Positions 32,763 to 45,009 of a stretch of 64,000 nt of DNA are shown piece after piece (the first letter of the stretch is position 1; every line of letters begins with the position of its first letter). The stretch covers positions 5,022,001 to 5,086,000 of the forward strand of contig NGZR01000003.1 in NCBI GenBank assembly GCA_002197995.1, read 5' to 3'. The translations under genes and the position numbers were made by a program. The notes below the pieces were generated by a model that saw nothing but the letters and a program-made list of their open reading frames with translations, was not told the origin of the DNA and made no database searches. The DNA is from Gaeumannomyces sp. JS-464 (taxonomy: Eukaryota; Ascomycota; Sordariomycetes; Magnaporthales; Magnaporthaceae).

Positions 32763-34620
32763 ACGTATTTTATTACCGAGTCGCGCATATTACCGAATCG
32801 CGCATTTTCCATCGCGATCCGCGTTTTTTACTTCCAATTCCAATTTTTTAACAACCATAAATAAAATCGACATTTAAAAAAGCTAGGATTGTTTTCGCCA
32901 TACAGGCAATCCAATTTAAAAAAGGACTAAGTTTATATTCGGCAGCCAAAATTTACGATATGCTTAAATTTACATTGCGCGACCGACGCGCCGGCAAACC
33001 TGCTCGACGCGATTGCAAGCCTAACTTTCGGAAATTAACGAAATCCGAAAAAAAAGCGCTTGTTAAATACATTTTTAAATTGGATTTTCGCGCATTCCTT
33101 CCCCGGCATTCTGGTGTTAAAGATATGGCCAACCGATTATTCGCCGAACGCGACGCGAGCACCGTCGGCAAGTGCTGGGTTAACAAGTTCGTTAAACGCC
33201 GCTTAAATCTCGGCACGTGTTAAATTCGAAAGTACGATTATTAAAAAGCCAAATGCGAAAATCCCAAGCTCGTTTTTGCCTGGTTCGACTTTGTGCGAAA
33301 TACTGTAGCCAAATATAGCATTTTGGATAACGATATTTATAATTTTAACGAAACCGGCTTTTTTATAGGTATAATCGTTGCCGCTATAGTTATTATAACA
33401 TCAAAAAGCCGTGGTAAAGCAAAACTGGTTTAGCCTAGCAATCAAAAATGGGTTACAGTTATCCAAAAGGTTAACTATTGCGGTTAAACGATTTTTTTTT
33501 ATTATCGTTAAAAAGTAGTACCATTTAGCCAATTGGTATTCGGAAACCGACTTTTCACGCGATTAGGTTATTTTAACGAGTTTTAGCGGGTGGATTACGA
33601 ACGAGCTCGGCCTAAAATGGATTTAGCATTTCGATAAACACATTGCAGCTCGTAAAAAAGGGTTTTATCGTTTGTTAATGCTGGACGGCTACGAAAGCCA
33701 CTATTCGACGGATTTCGAGCTTTATTGCTAAAAACATAATATTATTACGTTTTGCATGCTTTTACATTCGTTTTACTTTTTTTAGCCGTTTAACGTTAAA
33801 TGTTTTAACCCGCTAAAAAAAGCGTACGGTCGATAAATCGAAAACTTAATAAAGTTATACGTTAACCACGTGATTAAAGTTAAGTTTTTTTCGGCGTTTA
33901 AAACGGCATTTTTTAACTTTATAACCGAAGGAAACATTTAAAAAGGCTTCCGAAAGGCTGGCTTTGCTCTTTTCGATCCGGATTCGGTTTTAAAAAAGCT
34001 AAATGTAAGGTTACGAACTCCAACTCCCTCGAGGACGCTTTTAAACGACCCCGAACTTTGGACTTCCAAAACGCCGCGGATAGCTAAAAAAGCAATTTCA
34101 CAGTTTAAATATATTAAAACTCGGATTTCCAATTACCAAAGCAGCTTTTCGATATTTATACTAGCGGTTGTTAATTAGTTTGCGAAAAAGGCCAAAGCAA
34201 TTATGCATCGGGTTAACCTTTTGGAAGAAAAGAATTCCAAGCTACGAAAAGCGAACGAAGCATTAAGCAAACGCCGGAAAGCCAAAAAAACACGTATCCG
34301 ATTCGAAAGGTTATTTACTATAAACGAAGTACGAAATGTTTTAAACTAGTAGGAGCTAAATGGATAGCTATAGTAAGAAATGCGCGATTATGGGGGTTAA
34401 AAAAAGAGGGCGATAATAACTCGTCGGCGGTGTAGCATTTGCGGCAAAACCGGAACAATTCGCGCATTTGCCAGGAAAAAGTAAAAATGTCCGATATATA
34501 TAGTTTAAAGTAGTTTAAATGGATTTCCGGCGTTATTAGGTTGGCATGCGCGTTAATTAACCGGAAGTTAAAAGTGGGTGCGCGATTCGGTAATATGCGC
34601 GATTCGGTAATGGAATACGT
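32763..34620 (+). mobile_element. Fot1-like transposon C
   Basis: Inverted ends ACGTATTYYATTACCGARTC at 32,763 and, reversed, at 34,620; over about 42 bp they differ at three positions, all transitions. The ends contain two copies of a TATTACCGARTCGCGCA motif. TA follows the right end (34,621), but CA precedes the left, so the target duplication is imperfect. Length is 1.86 kb. It lies within the transposase of element B: both flanks match continuous Fot-type sequence. Confidence 0.75.
32850..34480 (+). pseudogene. Fot1-like transposase C
   Basis: Best preserved frame: LRKLTKSEKKALVKYIFKLD-like HTH region, DMANRLFAERDASTVGKCWV (33,123-33,180), FRKYD, IYNFNETGFF (33,339-33,365; first catalytic Asp now Asn), YHLANWYSETDFSRD (about 33,530), LMLDGYESHYSTDF (about 33,677-33,718). 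Then LKKLNVRLRTPTPLEDAF and a basic coiled tail follow, with a damaged zinc knuckle CSICGKTG.. near 34,434. Fewer stops than element B. Confidence 0.7.
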
Positions 34621-35041
34621 TATATATCGGATTAACCTTTTAAAAAAAAAGTGCTTTAAATTACGAAAAGCGAATAAAGCATTAAGCAAACGCCGAAAAG
34701 CTAAAAAAAACACGTGTTTAATAAAAAGGGTTACATATTATTAAAAAATACGAAATGTTTTAAACTAGTAAAAGCTAAATAAGCAATTATAATAAAAAAT
34801 GCGCGATTATAAAGGTTAAAAAAAAGGGCGACGACGATTCGTCAGCGATATAACACTTGCGTTAAAACCGGATATAATGCGCGCATTTGTTAAAAAAAAG
34901 TAAAAATGTTCGATATATACAATTCCGAATAGTTTAAATGGATTTTTGGCGTTATTAGGTTGGCATGCGCGTTAATTAACCGTAAGTCGGGTGTAGGTAA
35001 TCTATTCGCTGCGGTAATCCATTTGCTGCTAAACTACGTTA

Positions 35042-35589
35042 ACGTAATTTACCATTTTATCGCGCGTTTTCCATCGCGACTCGCGTTTTTCACTTTTAAT
35101 ATTAATTTTTTAACAATTACAAATAGCATTTAAATTTAAAAAAGCTAAAATTGTTTTCGTTATATAAACAATTTAATTTAATCGGGGATTAAGTTTGCGT
35201 TTAACATTTAAAATTTACGATATTTTTAAAATTATATTACGCGATTAACGCGCCGGTTAAATTGCTTAACGCGATTAAGTGCTTAAAAATCGGAAATTAA
35301 CCGATTTTAAAAAGAAAACGCTTATTAAATACATATTAAAATTAAATTTTCACGCATTCCCTTTTCGGCTTTTTAGTATTAAAAATATATTTAACCGATT
35401 GCTTGCCGAACGCGACGCGAGTACCGTTGGAATTAACTAAGTTGTAAAGTTCGTTAAACGCCGTTTAAAATTCGGCACGCGTTAAATTTAAAAATACGAT
35501 TATTAAAAAGCTAAATGCGAAAATTTTAAATTTATTTTTGCGTAATTCGATTTTATACGAAATATTATAAATAGATATAGCATTTAAAA
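35042..35589 (+). mobile_element. Fot1-like transposon D, left fragment
   Basis: It starts ACGTAATTTACC directly after the TA that closes element B, so the two elements abut over one TA. Homology to element C (AAAATTTACGATATTTTTAA.., ERDASTVG-like codons near 35,410-35,435) runs to about 35,589, where element E begins. The sequence after element E (44,727 on) does not continue the expected transposase, so D is truncated or rearranged. Heavily RIPed. Confidence 0.6.
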
Positions 35590-35749
35590 TAAAGTGGTTT
35601 ATTAGCGAGTCGCGTATATATATTAAATCGCGTACTTACACCCGACTTTTTATTAATCGACGCGTATGCTAATTTAATAATGCCGGGAATCCATTTAAAT
35701 TATTTGGAACTGTATATATTAAACATTTTTAAATTTTTTTAACAAATGC

Positions 35750-37060
35750 GCGCATTATTTCCGGTTTTACCGCAAGTGCCGCATCGCTAACGGGTTATCG
35801 TAGCTTTTCTTTTTTAACTTTTATAATCGCGCATTTTTTATTATAATTAGCTATCCAGCTTTTTTTAGTTTAAAACATTTCATACTTTATCGATAGTAAG
35901 TAACCTTTCGAGTTAAACACGTGTTTTCTTTTAGCTTTCCGGCGTTTATTTAATACCTCGTTCGCCTTTTTAAACGTAAACATTTTAGCTTGGAAAACAG
36001 CTACTTTATGCATTATCGCTTTTATTTTTTTTGCAATTTAATTTACTACCGTTAATATAAATATCGAAAAGCTACCCTAGTAATTAGTAATTCGAATTTT
36101 AATATCTTTAAATTGCGAAATTACTTTTTAACTATTCGCGGCGTTTTTAAAGTTTAATGTTCGGCTTTATTTAAAAGCTTTTTTAAAAAAAAAAGTTAAA
36201 ATTCGTAGCTTTATATCCAGCTTTGTTAAAACTAAACCCGAATTAAAAAAAGCAAAACCAGCTTTTTAAAAGCCTTTTTAAATATTTTTTTAATTATAAA
36301 GTTAAAAAATGCCGTTTTAAACATTAAAAAAACTCGATTTTAATTACGTGGTTAACGTATAACTTTATTAAATTTTCGATTTATTAACCGTACTTTTTTT
36401 TAACCAGTTAAAACATTTAATATTAAAGTGTTAAAAAAAGTAAAACGAATATAAAAGTATATAAAACGTAAGTTACCAATTAGCTAAATAATATTACTTT
36501 TTAATAATAATAATAAAAATCGTTTAACCGTAATAATTAACTTTTTAAATAACCGTAATTTATTTCCAGTTGTTAAATTAAAACAGTTTTGCTTTATTAC
36601 AGTTTTTTATATTAATAATTATAATAACCGCGATTATGCTTATAAAAAAGCTAATTTCGTTAAAATTATAAATATTATTATTTAAAATGCTATATTTAGT
36701 TATAACGTTTTATATAAAGTTAAATTTCGTAAAAACAAGTTTAGGATTTTCGCATTTAGCTTTTTAATAGTGGTACTTTTAAATTTAACGCGTACCGAAC
36801 TTTACGCGGCGTTTAACGAACTTTTTAACTTAGCATTTGCTAACAGCGCTCGCGTTACGTTCGGCGAACAATCGGTTAGTTACATTTTTAATTTTAAAAT
36901 GCTAAAAGGAAATGCGCGAAAATCCAGCTTAAATATGTATTAATAAGCGCTTTTTTCGCATTTCGTTAATTTTTAAGTATTAAGCTTTCAATCGCGTCGA
37001 GCAGGTTTACCAGCGCGTCGATCGCGAAATATAAATTTAAAAATATCGTAAATTTTAAAT
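35750..37060 (-). pseudogene. Fot1-like transposase E
   Basis: Minus-strand homologue of elements A-D. Recognisable are the HTH region with an NRLFAERNASAVS-like run (about 36,850-36,890), a weak catalytic block, the PLNV-type box replaced by stops, a basic coiled tail and a CGTCGKTG-type knuckle. TAA/TAG codons are dense and no frame exceeds about 60 codons. The copia element separates it from its 5' end. Confidence 0.6.
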
Positions 37061-37068
37061 GCCAAACG

Positions 37069-37303
37069 TGTTAATCCACGTAATTAACGCGTGCATTAAA
37101 AAAAGCCCCACGTTTCGTAAAGCAGCAGGTTTATAAACCGTGCGCTCCCACGAGCTTACAAAAGGGGATTTTGCAATCCCTTTCCTATAACTAAATTCCT
37201 TTTTAAACATGCATTACTACACAACACCAGTTTAAGATTTATAAATCTTTGTTATTCCTTTTAGGAGATTTTCGTGCTTATAAAAGTACCACTTTTACTA
37301 ACA
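37069..37303 (+). repeat. 5' LTR of copia 2 (235 bp)
   Basis: Starts TGTTAATCCACG and ends CTAACA; direct repeat of 44,314-44,545 with conserved CCCCACGTTTCGTAAA and TTTGTTATTCCTTTTAGGAG. It is less mutated than the 3' copy. Confidence 0.9.
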
Positions 37304-37899
37304 CTAATTAGTGTTGCGTAAAAAAGCAACACAAATAAGCAAAGTAAAAGGTTTAACCGTTCGATACTTTCTTTTAAAGCGATTGGGTTAAACAAAAAAG
37401 CCTAAAAGTAAAGGAATTGTATTTCATTGCTCGGTAGCGCGTTACACACGAGTTAATCGAATAATAAAAGCACTTTCCTAAAGCAGGCGATTAAACCTTT
37501 GTTTATAAGATTTGAACAATTGTAAAAAGGGCGTTACGTAATCCTTTTAAGCACCTTCCTAAAGCAAGCGATTGAACTTTTAAATCGATCACCTAAACGA
37601 TATTACTCGTTAACCCTTACCGACAATATATCCGACACTTCGGAACAATAAGCGGAGGAGCTTAGCGATAAGCAACGTATAATTACAAAAAGCACGCTTT
37701 TATTATACTACCTCCCCAAATTTTTGGCATAAAACATTAACATCCCCTTTTTAACAAGCCCTTTTTACAGCTTCGGAAAATCACCTAACGAAATTTCCAT
37801 TGCTCGCCGGAACGCATAAATGCTTAAAACACTACTTTTATACGAAAACACGCATGGTAATAACCTCCTAAGCGACGTATTCGAAAATTACGAAAGGTG

Positions 37900-39400
37900 G
37901 GAAGCAACGCATTTCGAAAACCTCGATTAGCGGATCACTCGAATTTTCCGCAAGCATTTGGAAAATTACGAAATACCAGTCCCCGGTCCGCCAAAAAAGA
38001 AGTTTAACGAAAAACTTATACAGGTTATACAATGGGAATCAGTTTTTAAAATAACCCTATTAACCGGATTACAACTACCTTTTTCCCAAAATCGCACGAG
38101 TTTTAAACCGGACAATTACTTAAACGACGCTTCGAATGCCTTTAAAAAAACACGCCGCGTTTTTCTTTTTAATAAAACCACAATTAAACGGGAAATTAGC
38201 CGAAATAAAATCCAAAAATTACTAAGTCGGCGGTTTAAAAATCCGTTACGTTTCCGAAAATACTTTTTAACCTTTTTTACGGATACGATGCTTATTTTTT
38301 CTTTTTATAAAAACACTCGTACCAAAAAGCGCATCGATCCCCTAGCTATCCTTTTACCAAATCGGCGGTTTTTACCATTTAGCCAATTGGCATTTTTAAA
38401 CACCCCCGGCCCGCTAATTTACACTTTTAGCTAGCCAATTTGCAAATCCACAAGCGCTTTTTGTTAATTAATTTTTAGCTTTGCCGATTTTTAAAACCAC
38501 CGCCATTCCAAAATCCCACTTCGACTAGTACATGCAACAAAGAATTACGGAAAATCCATTCCACCGATTAAAAAAGCATAAATTGTAACAACCTTACGCT
38601 TTCGATACGGGACCCCGATACGTGCGAAGTCCGGTATAAGCAATTCCCTTTTAAAGAAGTGTTTAACGTTATTATTAACAAAAGTTTAATAAAAGCTTTC
38701 CAAAGCGCTTAAAATAAAAAGTACAGCTATTCCGGTAATTTATACGATATTTTGGACGATAAAATTTTGTTTTTCGCAACCATATGCGAAACTTTCGAAA
38801 TACCACTTCCATAACCTTATGCGATTTTTCTTTTGGCATTTTAAAGCAAAGCTAAGTAATGGTATACCTGATATATCGGTATTAGCCTTACCTTTCGAAA
38901 GATTTACATAATTTTTAAAAAGCATTTTAATACCGAAATTAACCGATTATTGTATTATACGGATTAAAGCTCGATTACTTTCCAAATAGTCCGTTTAAAA
39001 ATCGCTAATATAGGCAAATTTAATATGGAGGTTTTGCAAGCCTTTTTGGATAAACTACAAGCCTGTTAACGCGTTTTCGGCCCGTTTTACCAAAACGAAA
39101 ACCAGTTTATTGCAAGCATTTTACGGGCAATTTAAAACGTGCCGAAGTTTAAAACCGTTTTTATAAATCCCAGCCGGACTTTTAAAAGCCTATTTTTCTA
39201 ATTAAAAAGCATTTTGCAAATAAAGGAAAACGCACGCACTTTTGGCATCCATTTTGTAAAACGGAAATTTAAAAATTATAAAAATCGCAAAAGGGACAAT
39301 AAAAGTCGAAACCGAGCATACAAACCCAAATCCTTCCAATTAAGCCCCCGTTTACGCTTATATATACGCGGTTGCTAAATTTGCCAAAAGGCCGGATTGC
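37900..39400 (+). pseudogene. gag region of copia 2
   Basis: An open run from 37,958 to 38,434 (158 codons, MENYEIPVPGPPKKKFNEKL start) and further broken codons to about 39,360, where a basic stretch ends in a Cys-containing segment (about 39,370-39,400) that could be a damaged zinc knuckle. The position between 5' LTR and pol fits gag. Capsid similarity is not specific enough to prove it. Confidence 0.5.
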
Positions 39401-39699
39401 AAATCGACACGCCATTTTTTTAAAGAATAACAACGATTTAAAAAGTAATAAAAAAAAGCATAAAACAAACTACGCAAAAGGTATACCTAATTCCTCGCAT
39501 TAATAGGAATAGCCATTTTTTAATTTTAACGATTAAAAAACAAAGGAAAAGGAGGATTATAAAAGCAGCTATTTTATAATTTCCGCTATGGCCATATACC
39601 TAATTGAAAAGGCTTTTACCTACCGCATTTATAAGCGCTAAAACTTGAAATTTAGCAAGCCTTATTCCTATATTTTTGCGAATTAGGTACTAGTTTAAT

Positions 39700-42600
39700 A
39701 TAAAATCCGAGGCATTAAGTAATAGCAAAGGATTTTTCCAAATATAAGTGCAATAATAACCTTTACGGCCGGAAAGGACCAAATTTACGCATTTTAACGC
39801 CATAAAGCCAAATCTCGTCGTTAATATAAATAAGCATAAAAAACGCGTAATTTTCGGATTAGGAAAAGCCGTTTCCAATACCGAAAAGATTACTATTCCA
39901 ACCCTAATCGGTTAAATTACGTTTTTTGTAGTTTTAATTCCGACTTTTTTCCTGCTATGCTTTGCAAATATGGATGCATTGCACGTTTACCTAAATAATA
40001 CGCGCAATAAGCTTATAAAAAACGACGGTACGCGCGTTCCGATTATAAAAAAGCACGGCCACCTTTGGTTTTTTTTTAATAACGTTACCCACGTTACGAC
40101 GGCAGTTAGCTTTATAACGAAAACAAAAATCGCGGGAGCAGTTTTCCTTACGAAAGCTAAGCTAAAACGCGTGTATAAACGCTTTGGGCACCCATTTATC
40201 GACAAATTTTGGAACGTTTTAAAACGTGCAAAACACGAGGCTAATCGCGACGCTTTCGTAATAATTAACCGAATGTGCCATTTTTGTTAAAAAAAAAGGT
40301 TTTGCATTATAACGCTTTCGATTTAAACTTTAAAACGATATCGATTTTAACTACGAAATAATTATAAACGTTTTACATCGATTATAAGCCAGTTTTTCAC
40401 GTAATTTATACGAGCACAACTTTTAATCCTGCAGCGCTTTTTAAAAACATATTGGCAAAAAAAAACGTAGGAAGCTTTTAAAGGTGTTAAATCGACGTTT
40501 ATTTAAAGCCTTTTAACGTGATTTTTTACGATGCCGGTACCAATTTCGCCGCGAGCGAATTTTAAACGGAAGCAAAGCTTTTTGGATTACTTATAAGCAG
40601 GTTTTAATCGAAGCGCATTGGTTAATCGGCAAAATTGAAAAATATTACGCCTTTTTACGCCGGGCTTTTAATATTATCCGATAAAAATGCCTAATTATGC
40701 ACCTCGAATCGGTGCTTTAAAAAGCAGTAAAAGCCGTAAACGATACGGCCGGCCCCGACGGACTTGTTTTTACATTGCTCGTTTTTAAACAATGCTTCGA
40801 ATTAATAACGAATCGCCATTTTTATAAACCCAGGTATAAAAAGCCGCTGCAATTAAAAGCCATAGCAAAAATCCGGATTTTACGATAAGCGACGTATGCA
40901 AAAAGCATGGCTGCACGTAACGAACCGAACATAAAACGGGTATTTCCGAGCTTTTTAGCTTTAAAAAGCGAGGTTTTGGTATTCGGGAAAAGGACGGATG
41001 GCAAGGCCCGTATAAGGTTTTATTTATAATAACACGTTAATTACTGGAAACGATTAACGGCAACGCGACTTTTAAAAGCACGGTGGTTAAACCTTATATA
41101 AAGCAAAAAAACCTATCGTGCAAAAATCCGAAAAAGCAGTTAGCACCTTTCGAATACTTAAGCCCGAACAGCTAAAACGCCAAAAAAACCCCGAAAAAAA
41201 AGGCCGTAAAACAGCAAAATAAAGCCCCAAAATTAAACAGCCATTTTGTTTAAAATTACGGTATTACTTGTTTTAACAAACGAGTCGCTTTCGCAAAAAC
41301 GCATAACCAATAATTGCAATAAAACGAAGCCTCGGCAAACGTACACGACGTTTTTAAACGCTAAAAAGCACTAATCCTACTAATTAGCGATCCGATTTAA
41401 ATAAAAAAGGCAAAATTACACAACTCCCGGTCCATTCGAACAGTTAACCCAATAAAAACTAAAAGCATTTATCGGCGCTAAAGTAATTAAGCCGATTATT
41501 GGAAAAACCTTTAACGGAGCCACGATTTTTGGATTACGAATTGTAAACGAGGTAAAAGGGAAACTTAAACCCTTTTAAAAAATCGAAATTCGTGGCTACG
41601 GGATATAACGACGAAAAAAATACAATATTTTTACGCAATTTCCCACGAATTATAAAATGCAGCTAACGATTAATCCTAACGATCGCGCCGTCGTTTACAC
41701 TTATAAAGTTTAGTTTAATAATCCGAAATATTAGCTAAGCGTATACCCAATCGGAATTAAAACTGTAAAAAAACGTTTATTTACGCTTATTTAAAAAATT
41801 GTTAATATGGTTTAAACCAGGCACTTGCTTTAAAATAACTAAGCCTTTTTACGGGATCGCGGAATTAAGCTATATTGGTTCGTTACTTACCAAAAACATT
41901 AAAAAAGCGCTTAAATTGCTAAACGTCGAACTACGATTTTTACTGCTTATTTTAAAAAGCGGACAAAGCTTTAAAATCGTAGGCATGCAAATAAACGACA
42001 CTTTAAATTTAAAAATCCGGACTTTTTAATAAAAAAAAAATTAGCGATTTAAAAAGCAAGCTTTCGTGCAAAACCAAAATCGATTTTTAAACCGGGAAAC
42101 GAAGCCGATTTTAACGGGTGCAAAATTCTAATAGGAAATTATAGCTTAAATTTAACAAAAAAATAAGGTAAAAAGCTCGAGCTAATAAAAACCGATTTAA
42201 AAAGCTTAAGTTATAAGTATATCGTTTAAAAAGCTCGAAACGCATATATTAGTTCCATATGCCAACCGAAAGCCGCATTCGACTATTCCGTAGCGGCGCA
42301 AGCCAAAAACCCGGGATAAAAAAACGTGGTTAAGCTAAACAAAAAAATTAAATGGCAAATCGATAACGCTTAAAAAAGGCTAAAATACGTTTTATTGGAT
42401 TTGCAAAAAACCAACCTTTACGTTTTTAAACGGATTATTCGCAAACAATTTAAACCTAAATTTACAAATCGGGTTCGTAATTATATTAGGCAATAAAAAA
42501 TCCGATAATTAAAAAACCAGCTTTTAACTAATCGGGAACATTTTGCATTAAACGTTAGTTAAATGCAAAAGGGTTACGAAAAGCGTTTTCGCAAATGAAT

Positions 42601-42940
42601 TTACGGGATGGTTAACGGGTTTAATAGCTTACGTTTTTAATTTAACGCTCGCAACGATTTTTAAAAAGCTAAATAAAAAGCCCCGAAATTAATAATTTAT
42701 ACCGATAGCTTTTCGCTATATTAATACTTCGTATAATTAGGCATAAAGCGGAAAAAAGCTTATAATTATGTTATAGCATTTAAAAAATCCTACGAAAAGC
42801 GCGAAATTAACGAAATCCGCTGGATCGCAAAATTAAATAATCCGGCAAACGCGATAACAAATTAGCTAAATAAGGTTTTAAAAGATTTAGTTACAGCAAT
42901 ACGATAACGGTACGAATCGAAAGTTAAGTAAAGCGCGAAA
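39700..42940 (+). pseudogene. pol of copia 2 (GAG_pre-integrase, integrase, RT, RNase H)
   Basis: GAG_pre-integrase is open at 39,970-40,290: KAKLKRVYKRFGHPFIDKFW, then NVLKRAKHEANRDAFV and a C-x2-C end (MCHFC). The integrase and linker follow with stops. In RT at about 41,460-42,030, GIVGMQTDDT-type copia elements have a catalytic Asp pair; here KIVGMQINDTLNL (41,978-42,016), one Asp changed to Asn. RNase H near 42,700-42,930 keeps IYTDSFSLY and KSYEKREINEIRWI. Not functional. Confidence 0.75.
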
Positions 42941-43200
42941 AACAATAAAAAAAAGCGAAGGAAAGCAATTAAAATCGATTTGTTATAACTAAAAATGGCT
43001 AACAATGTAATTAAAAAAAACGAAATTATAAAACGCTAAAACAACCGGAAAACGATCCTACGAACGACTATTTTAAGCTTTAGAAAAACCTTTACCATTG
43101 CCGGACATATTACCAATTTTTTATCGATATTACTAATATTTATCCTTTTTTCCCTTTTCGGCATTTTTTCGTTTTATTCGTTATCGTTAAGCTCCAAATA

Positions 43201-43938
43201 AGCTGTCCTTTGCTTTTAAAAACGCCGTATCGAATATACGCTAAACGGCAGCGCGGCCCGCCGCTTTCCGATTAGCAGCACTTATTTTAATAAAATTAGC
43301 GTTAACTTTACCGGCCTTTCCTTTTTACTAAAAAATTATGCATTTGGTAATAGTGCGCCATTTCGCGAAATTTTGGAATAGCGAAAGCACGGTTAACAAA
43401 GCATTGGAGCAGCTAAACAAAAAATTAGCCATTATACCTTATTAATAGTAGTTTCGGAAATATTTAGTTATAAACTTTTTGGTTAAAGCTATTGCGATTT
43501 TAAAACTACCGGTCGTTAGCGCAAAAGATTAGCAAACCAAAGCTTAAAATTACTTACACCGGTTGCACGAATAACCAAAAGCATAACCAGCAACGGTTGC
43601 CGACCGGCTCGGTGTTAAAGCACCTAATTTTATTAAATTTGCCGGCCAAAAGAGAGTTAAAACAATTTAAGCATAAAACGATCTTTGTTTGCCCTTTGCA
43701 AAGCGCGGGCGAGCAGGATTTGCCTTTTCCCTTTTTGCACGAGTTTTTTTAACGCTACTATTTAAACCGTTTTAATGCTAATTTAACCTTTAGCGACGGA
43801 TTTTCCTTTGTTAAATCCAAAAAAGCGGGAAGACACTATCGCGGTAATCGAACGATTAGCAAAATGGGGAAGCGGAAATCGGCAAGCAAGCAGGCAGTTA
43901 AACGTTGCGAGTATAAAAAAGCCAATCCAAAATCATAA
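43201..43938 (+). pseudogene. Extra sense ORF of copia 2, between RNase H and 3' LTR
   Basis: One + frame can be followed for about 245 codons to TAA 43,936-43,938; its interruptions are TAA/TAG, the codons RIP makes from Gln. From 43,504 it is open except one TAA (43,750-43,752): KISKPKLKITYTGCTNNQKH, then FVCPLQSAGEQDLPFPFLHE, then SFVKSKKAGRHYRGNR and a Lys/Arg-rich end. No domain is recognised. Ordinary copia elements end soon after RNase H, so this looks like an added gene or a downstream Gag-like product. Confidence 0.5.
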
Positions 43939-44313
43939 CGATTAAAGCAACCTACGGCTTTTTATATATCCCAAGCCAGGCTTTGTAAGTTATACTCGCG
44001 ATCCGTTTTTTCCTATTTTTATATATCAATAAGCGCACGGCTTAATAATCTTTATTAAGCTTGTTTACCGCTATTGCGCGCACTTAAATCGGCGCTACCC
44101 GATTTTACGAGCGCTTAATTAAGCATTGCCCTACTTTTTTTATTCCTATTTACAGTTTTTACCGATATTAAGCACAGCCCTTTTTTTCCTTTTTTTCCTT
44201 TTGTTCCCAAAACAACTGCCAAATCCGGATTTCTTTGTTATTAGTATTGTTAAATCCCCGGATTTGGAAACGAGCATTTAACCGATGCACGCGCTTAAAG
44301 AAAAAATTGCCAG

Positions 44314-44545
44314 TATTAATCCACGTAATTAGCGCGTGCATTAGGGAAGCCCCACGTTTCGTAAAACAGCAGGTTTATGGACCGTGCGCTTTACGAGCCT
44401 ATAAAAGGGGATTTTGCGATCCTTTTTTGTAATTAGATTTTTTTTTTTAAATGCTTACTAATAAACACCAGTTTTAAAATTTATAAATTTTTGTTATTCC
44501 TTTTAGGAGATTTCCGTGCTTACAAAAGTACCACTCCTACTAACA
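44314..44545 (+). repeat. 3' LTR of copia 2 (232 bp)
   Basis: Direct repeat of 37,069-37,303; starts TATTAATCCACG (TG changed to TA) and ends CTAACA, followed by AAACG. Confidence 0.9.
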
Positions 44546-44726
44546 AAACGCAAACTTAATTACCGATTAAATTGGATTATTTGCATAGCGAAAACAATTT
44601 AACGTTTTTAAGTGTCGATTTATTTATGGTTTTATAAAATTAAAATTGGAAATAAAAAAACGCGTATCGCGATAAAAAAAAAGCGCGATTTGGTTAATAT
44701 GCGCGACTTGCTAGTAAACCACATTA

Positions 44727-45009
44727 ACGAAAAAAGTTTCAAAAAAAAACTAAGCATTGGTTTTAACTTAAAAATTTATAAAAAAAAATTTAAAAAAGTA
44801 TAAAAATAGCGAAAAAAAAAAATAAAAAAAAAATTTAACGACGAAAAGTCGAAATAGCACGCGACGACGTTTTTCGTTTTTATACTCGATCAAACATTTT
44901 ATTAAAACCAAAAAAGGATAAAAAAGTGTAAATAAAATACTTACTAATTAATAAAAAAGGGGGTAATAAATATAATTAAAAGAATTTAACCTAAAAAAAA
45001 CCTTAATAT
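44727..45009. other. A-rich, heavily mutated sequence without recognised feature
   Basis: Right flank of element E. It is very A-rich (runs of up to ten A) and does not match the continuation of element D that would be expected if E had inserted into it. Confidence 0.4.

Larger units (their letters stand above)
31424..34860 (+). pseudogene. Fot1-like transposase B (split by element C)
   Basis: Starts MANISDESRVILAFHAINSD at ATG 31,424, an N-terminus typical of Fot/pogo transposases. It continues through the CENP-B-type HTH, YHLANWYSETDLLRDWVILT (about 32,090-32,150), and a coiled, basic C-terminal part that resumes after element C at 34,621 (NLLKKKCFKLRKANKALSKR). Stops and shifts are frequent in the middle; the first 40 codons are almost undamaged. 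Confidence 0.7.
31325..35039 (+). mobile_element. Fot1-like transposon B with nested element C
   Basis: Left end ACGTGGTTTAGCAGTGCG (31,325) and right end ..CTGCTAAACTACGT (35,039) are inverted, with TA outside (31,323-31,324; 35,040-35,041). Each end has two copies of a GCGTGGATCAC / GCGAGTGGATCAC motif. Own sequence is 31,325-32,762 and 34,621-35,039 (about 1.86 kb). Element C sits inside the 3' part of its transposase. Confidence 0.8.
37069..44545 (+). mobile_element. Ty1/copia retrotransposon 2 (7.5 kb)
   Basis: LTRs at 37,069-37,303 and 44,314-44,545, flanked by identical 5-bp AAACG (37,064-37,068 and 44,546-44,550). Plus-strand order is gag, protease/GAG_pre-integrase, integrase, RT with a VGMQ-x-x-D box, RNase H, then an additional ORF. 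All frames carry RIP-type stops. It is inserted in element E near the start of its transposase. Confidence 0.9.
35592..44724 (-). mobile_element. Fot1-like transposon E with nested copia 2
   Basis: Left end AAGTGGTTTATTAGCGAGTC and right end (reversed) ATGTGGTTTACTAGCAAGTC match as inverted repeats with two TCGCGCATAT-type motifs; TA on both sides (35,590-35,591; 44,725-44,726). Own length is about 1.66 kb after removing 37,069-44,545. The minus-strand transposase lies at about 35,750-37,060, with a zinc knuckle (C-x2-C-x4-N-x4-C, His to Asn) near 35,755-35,790. Heavily mutated. Confidence 0.75.
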
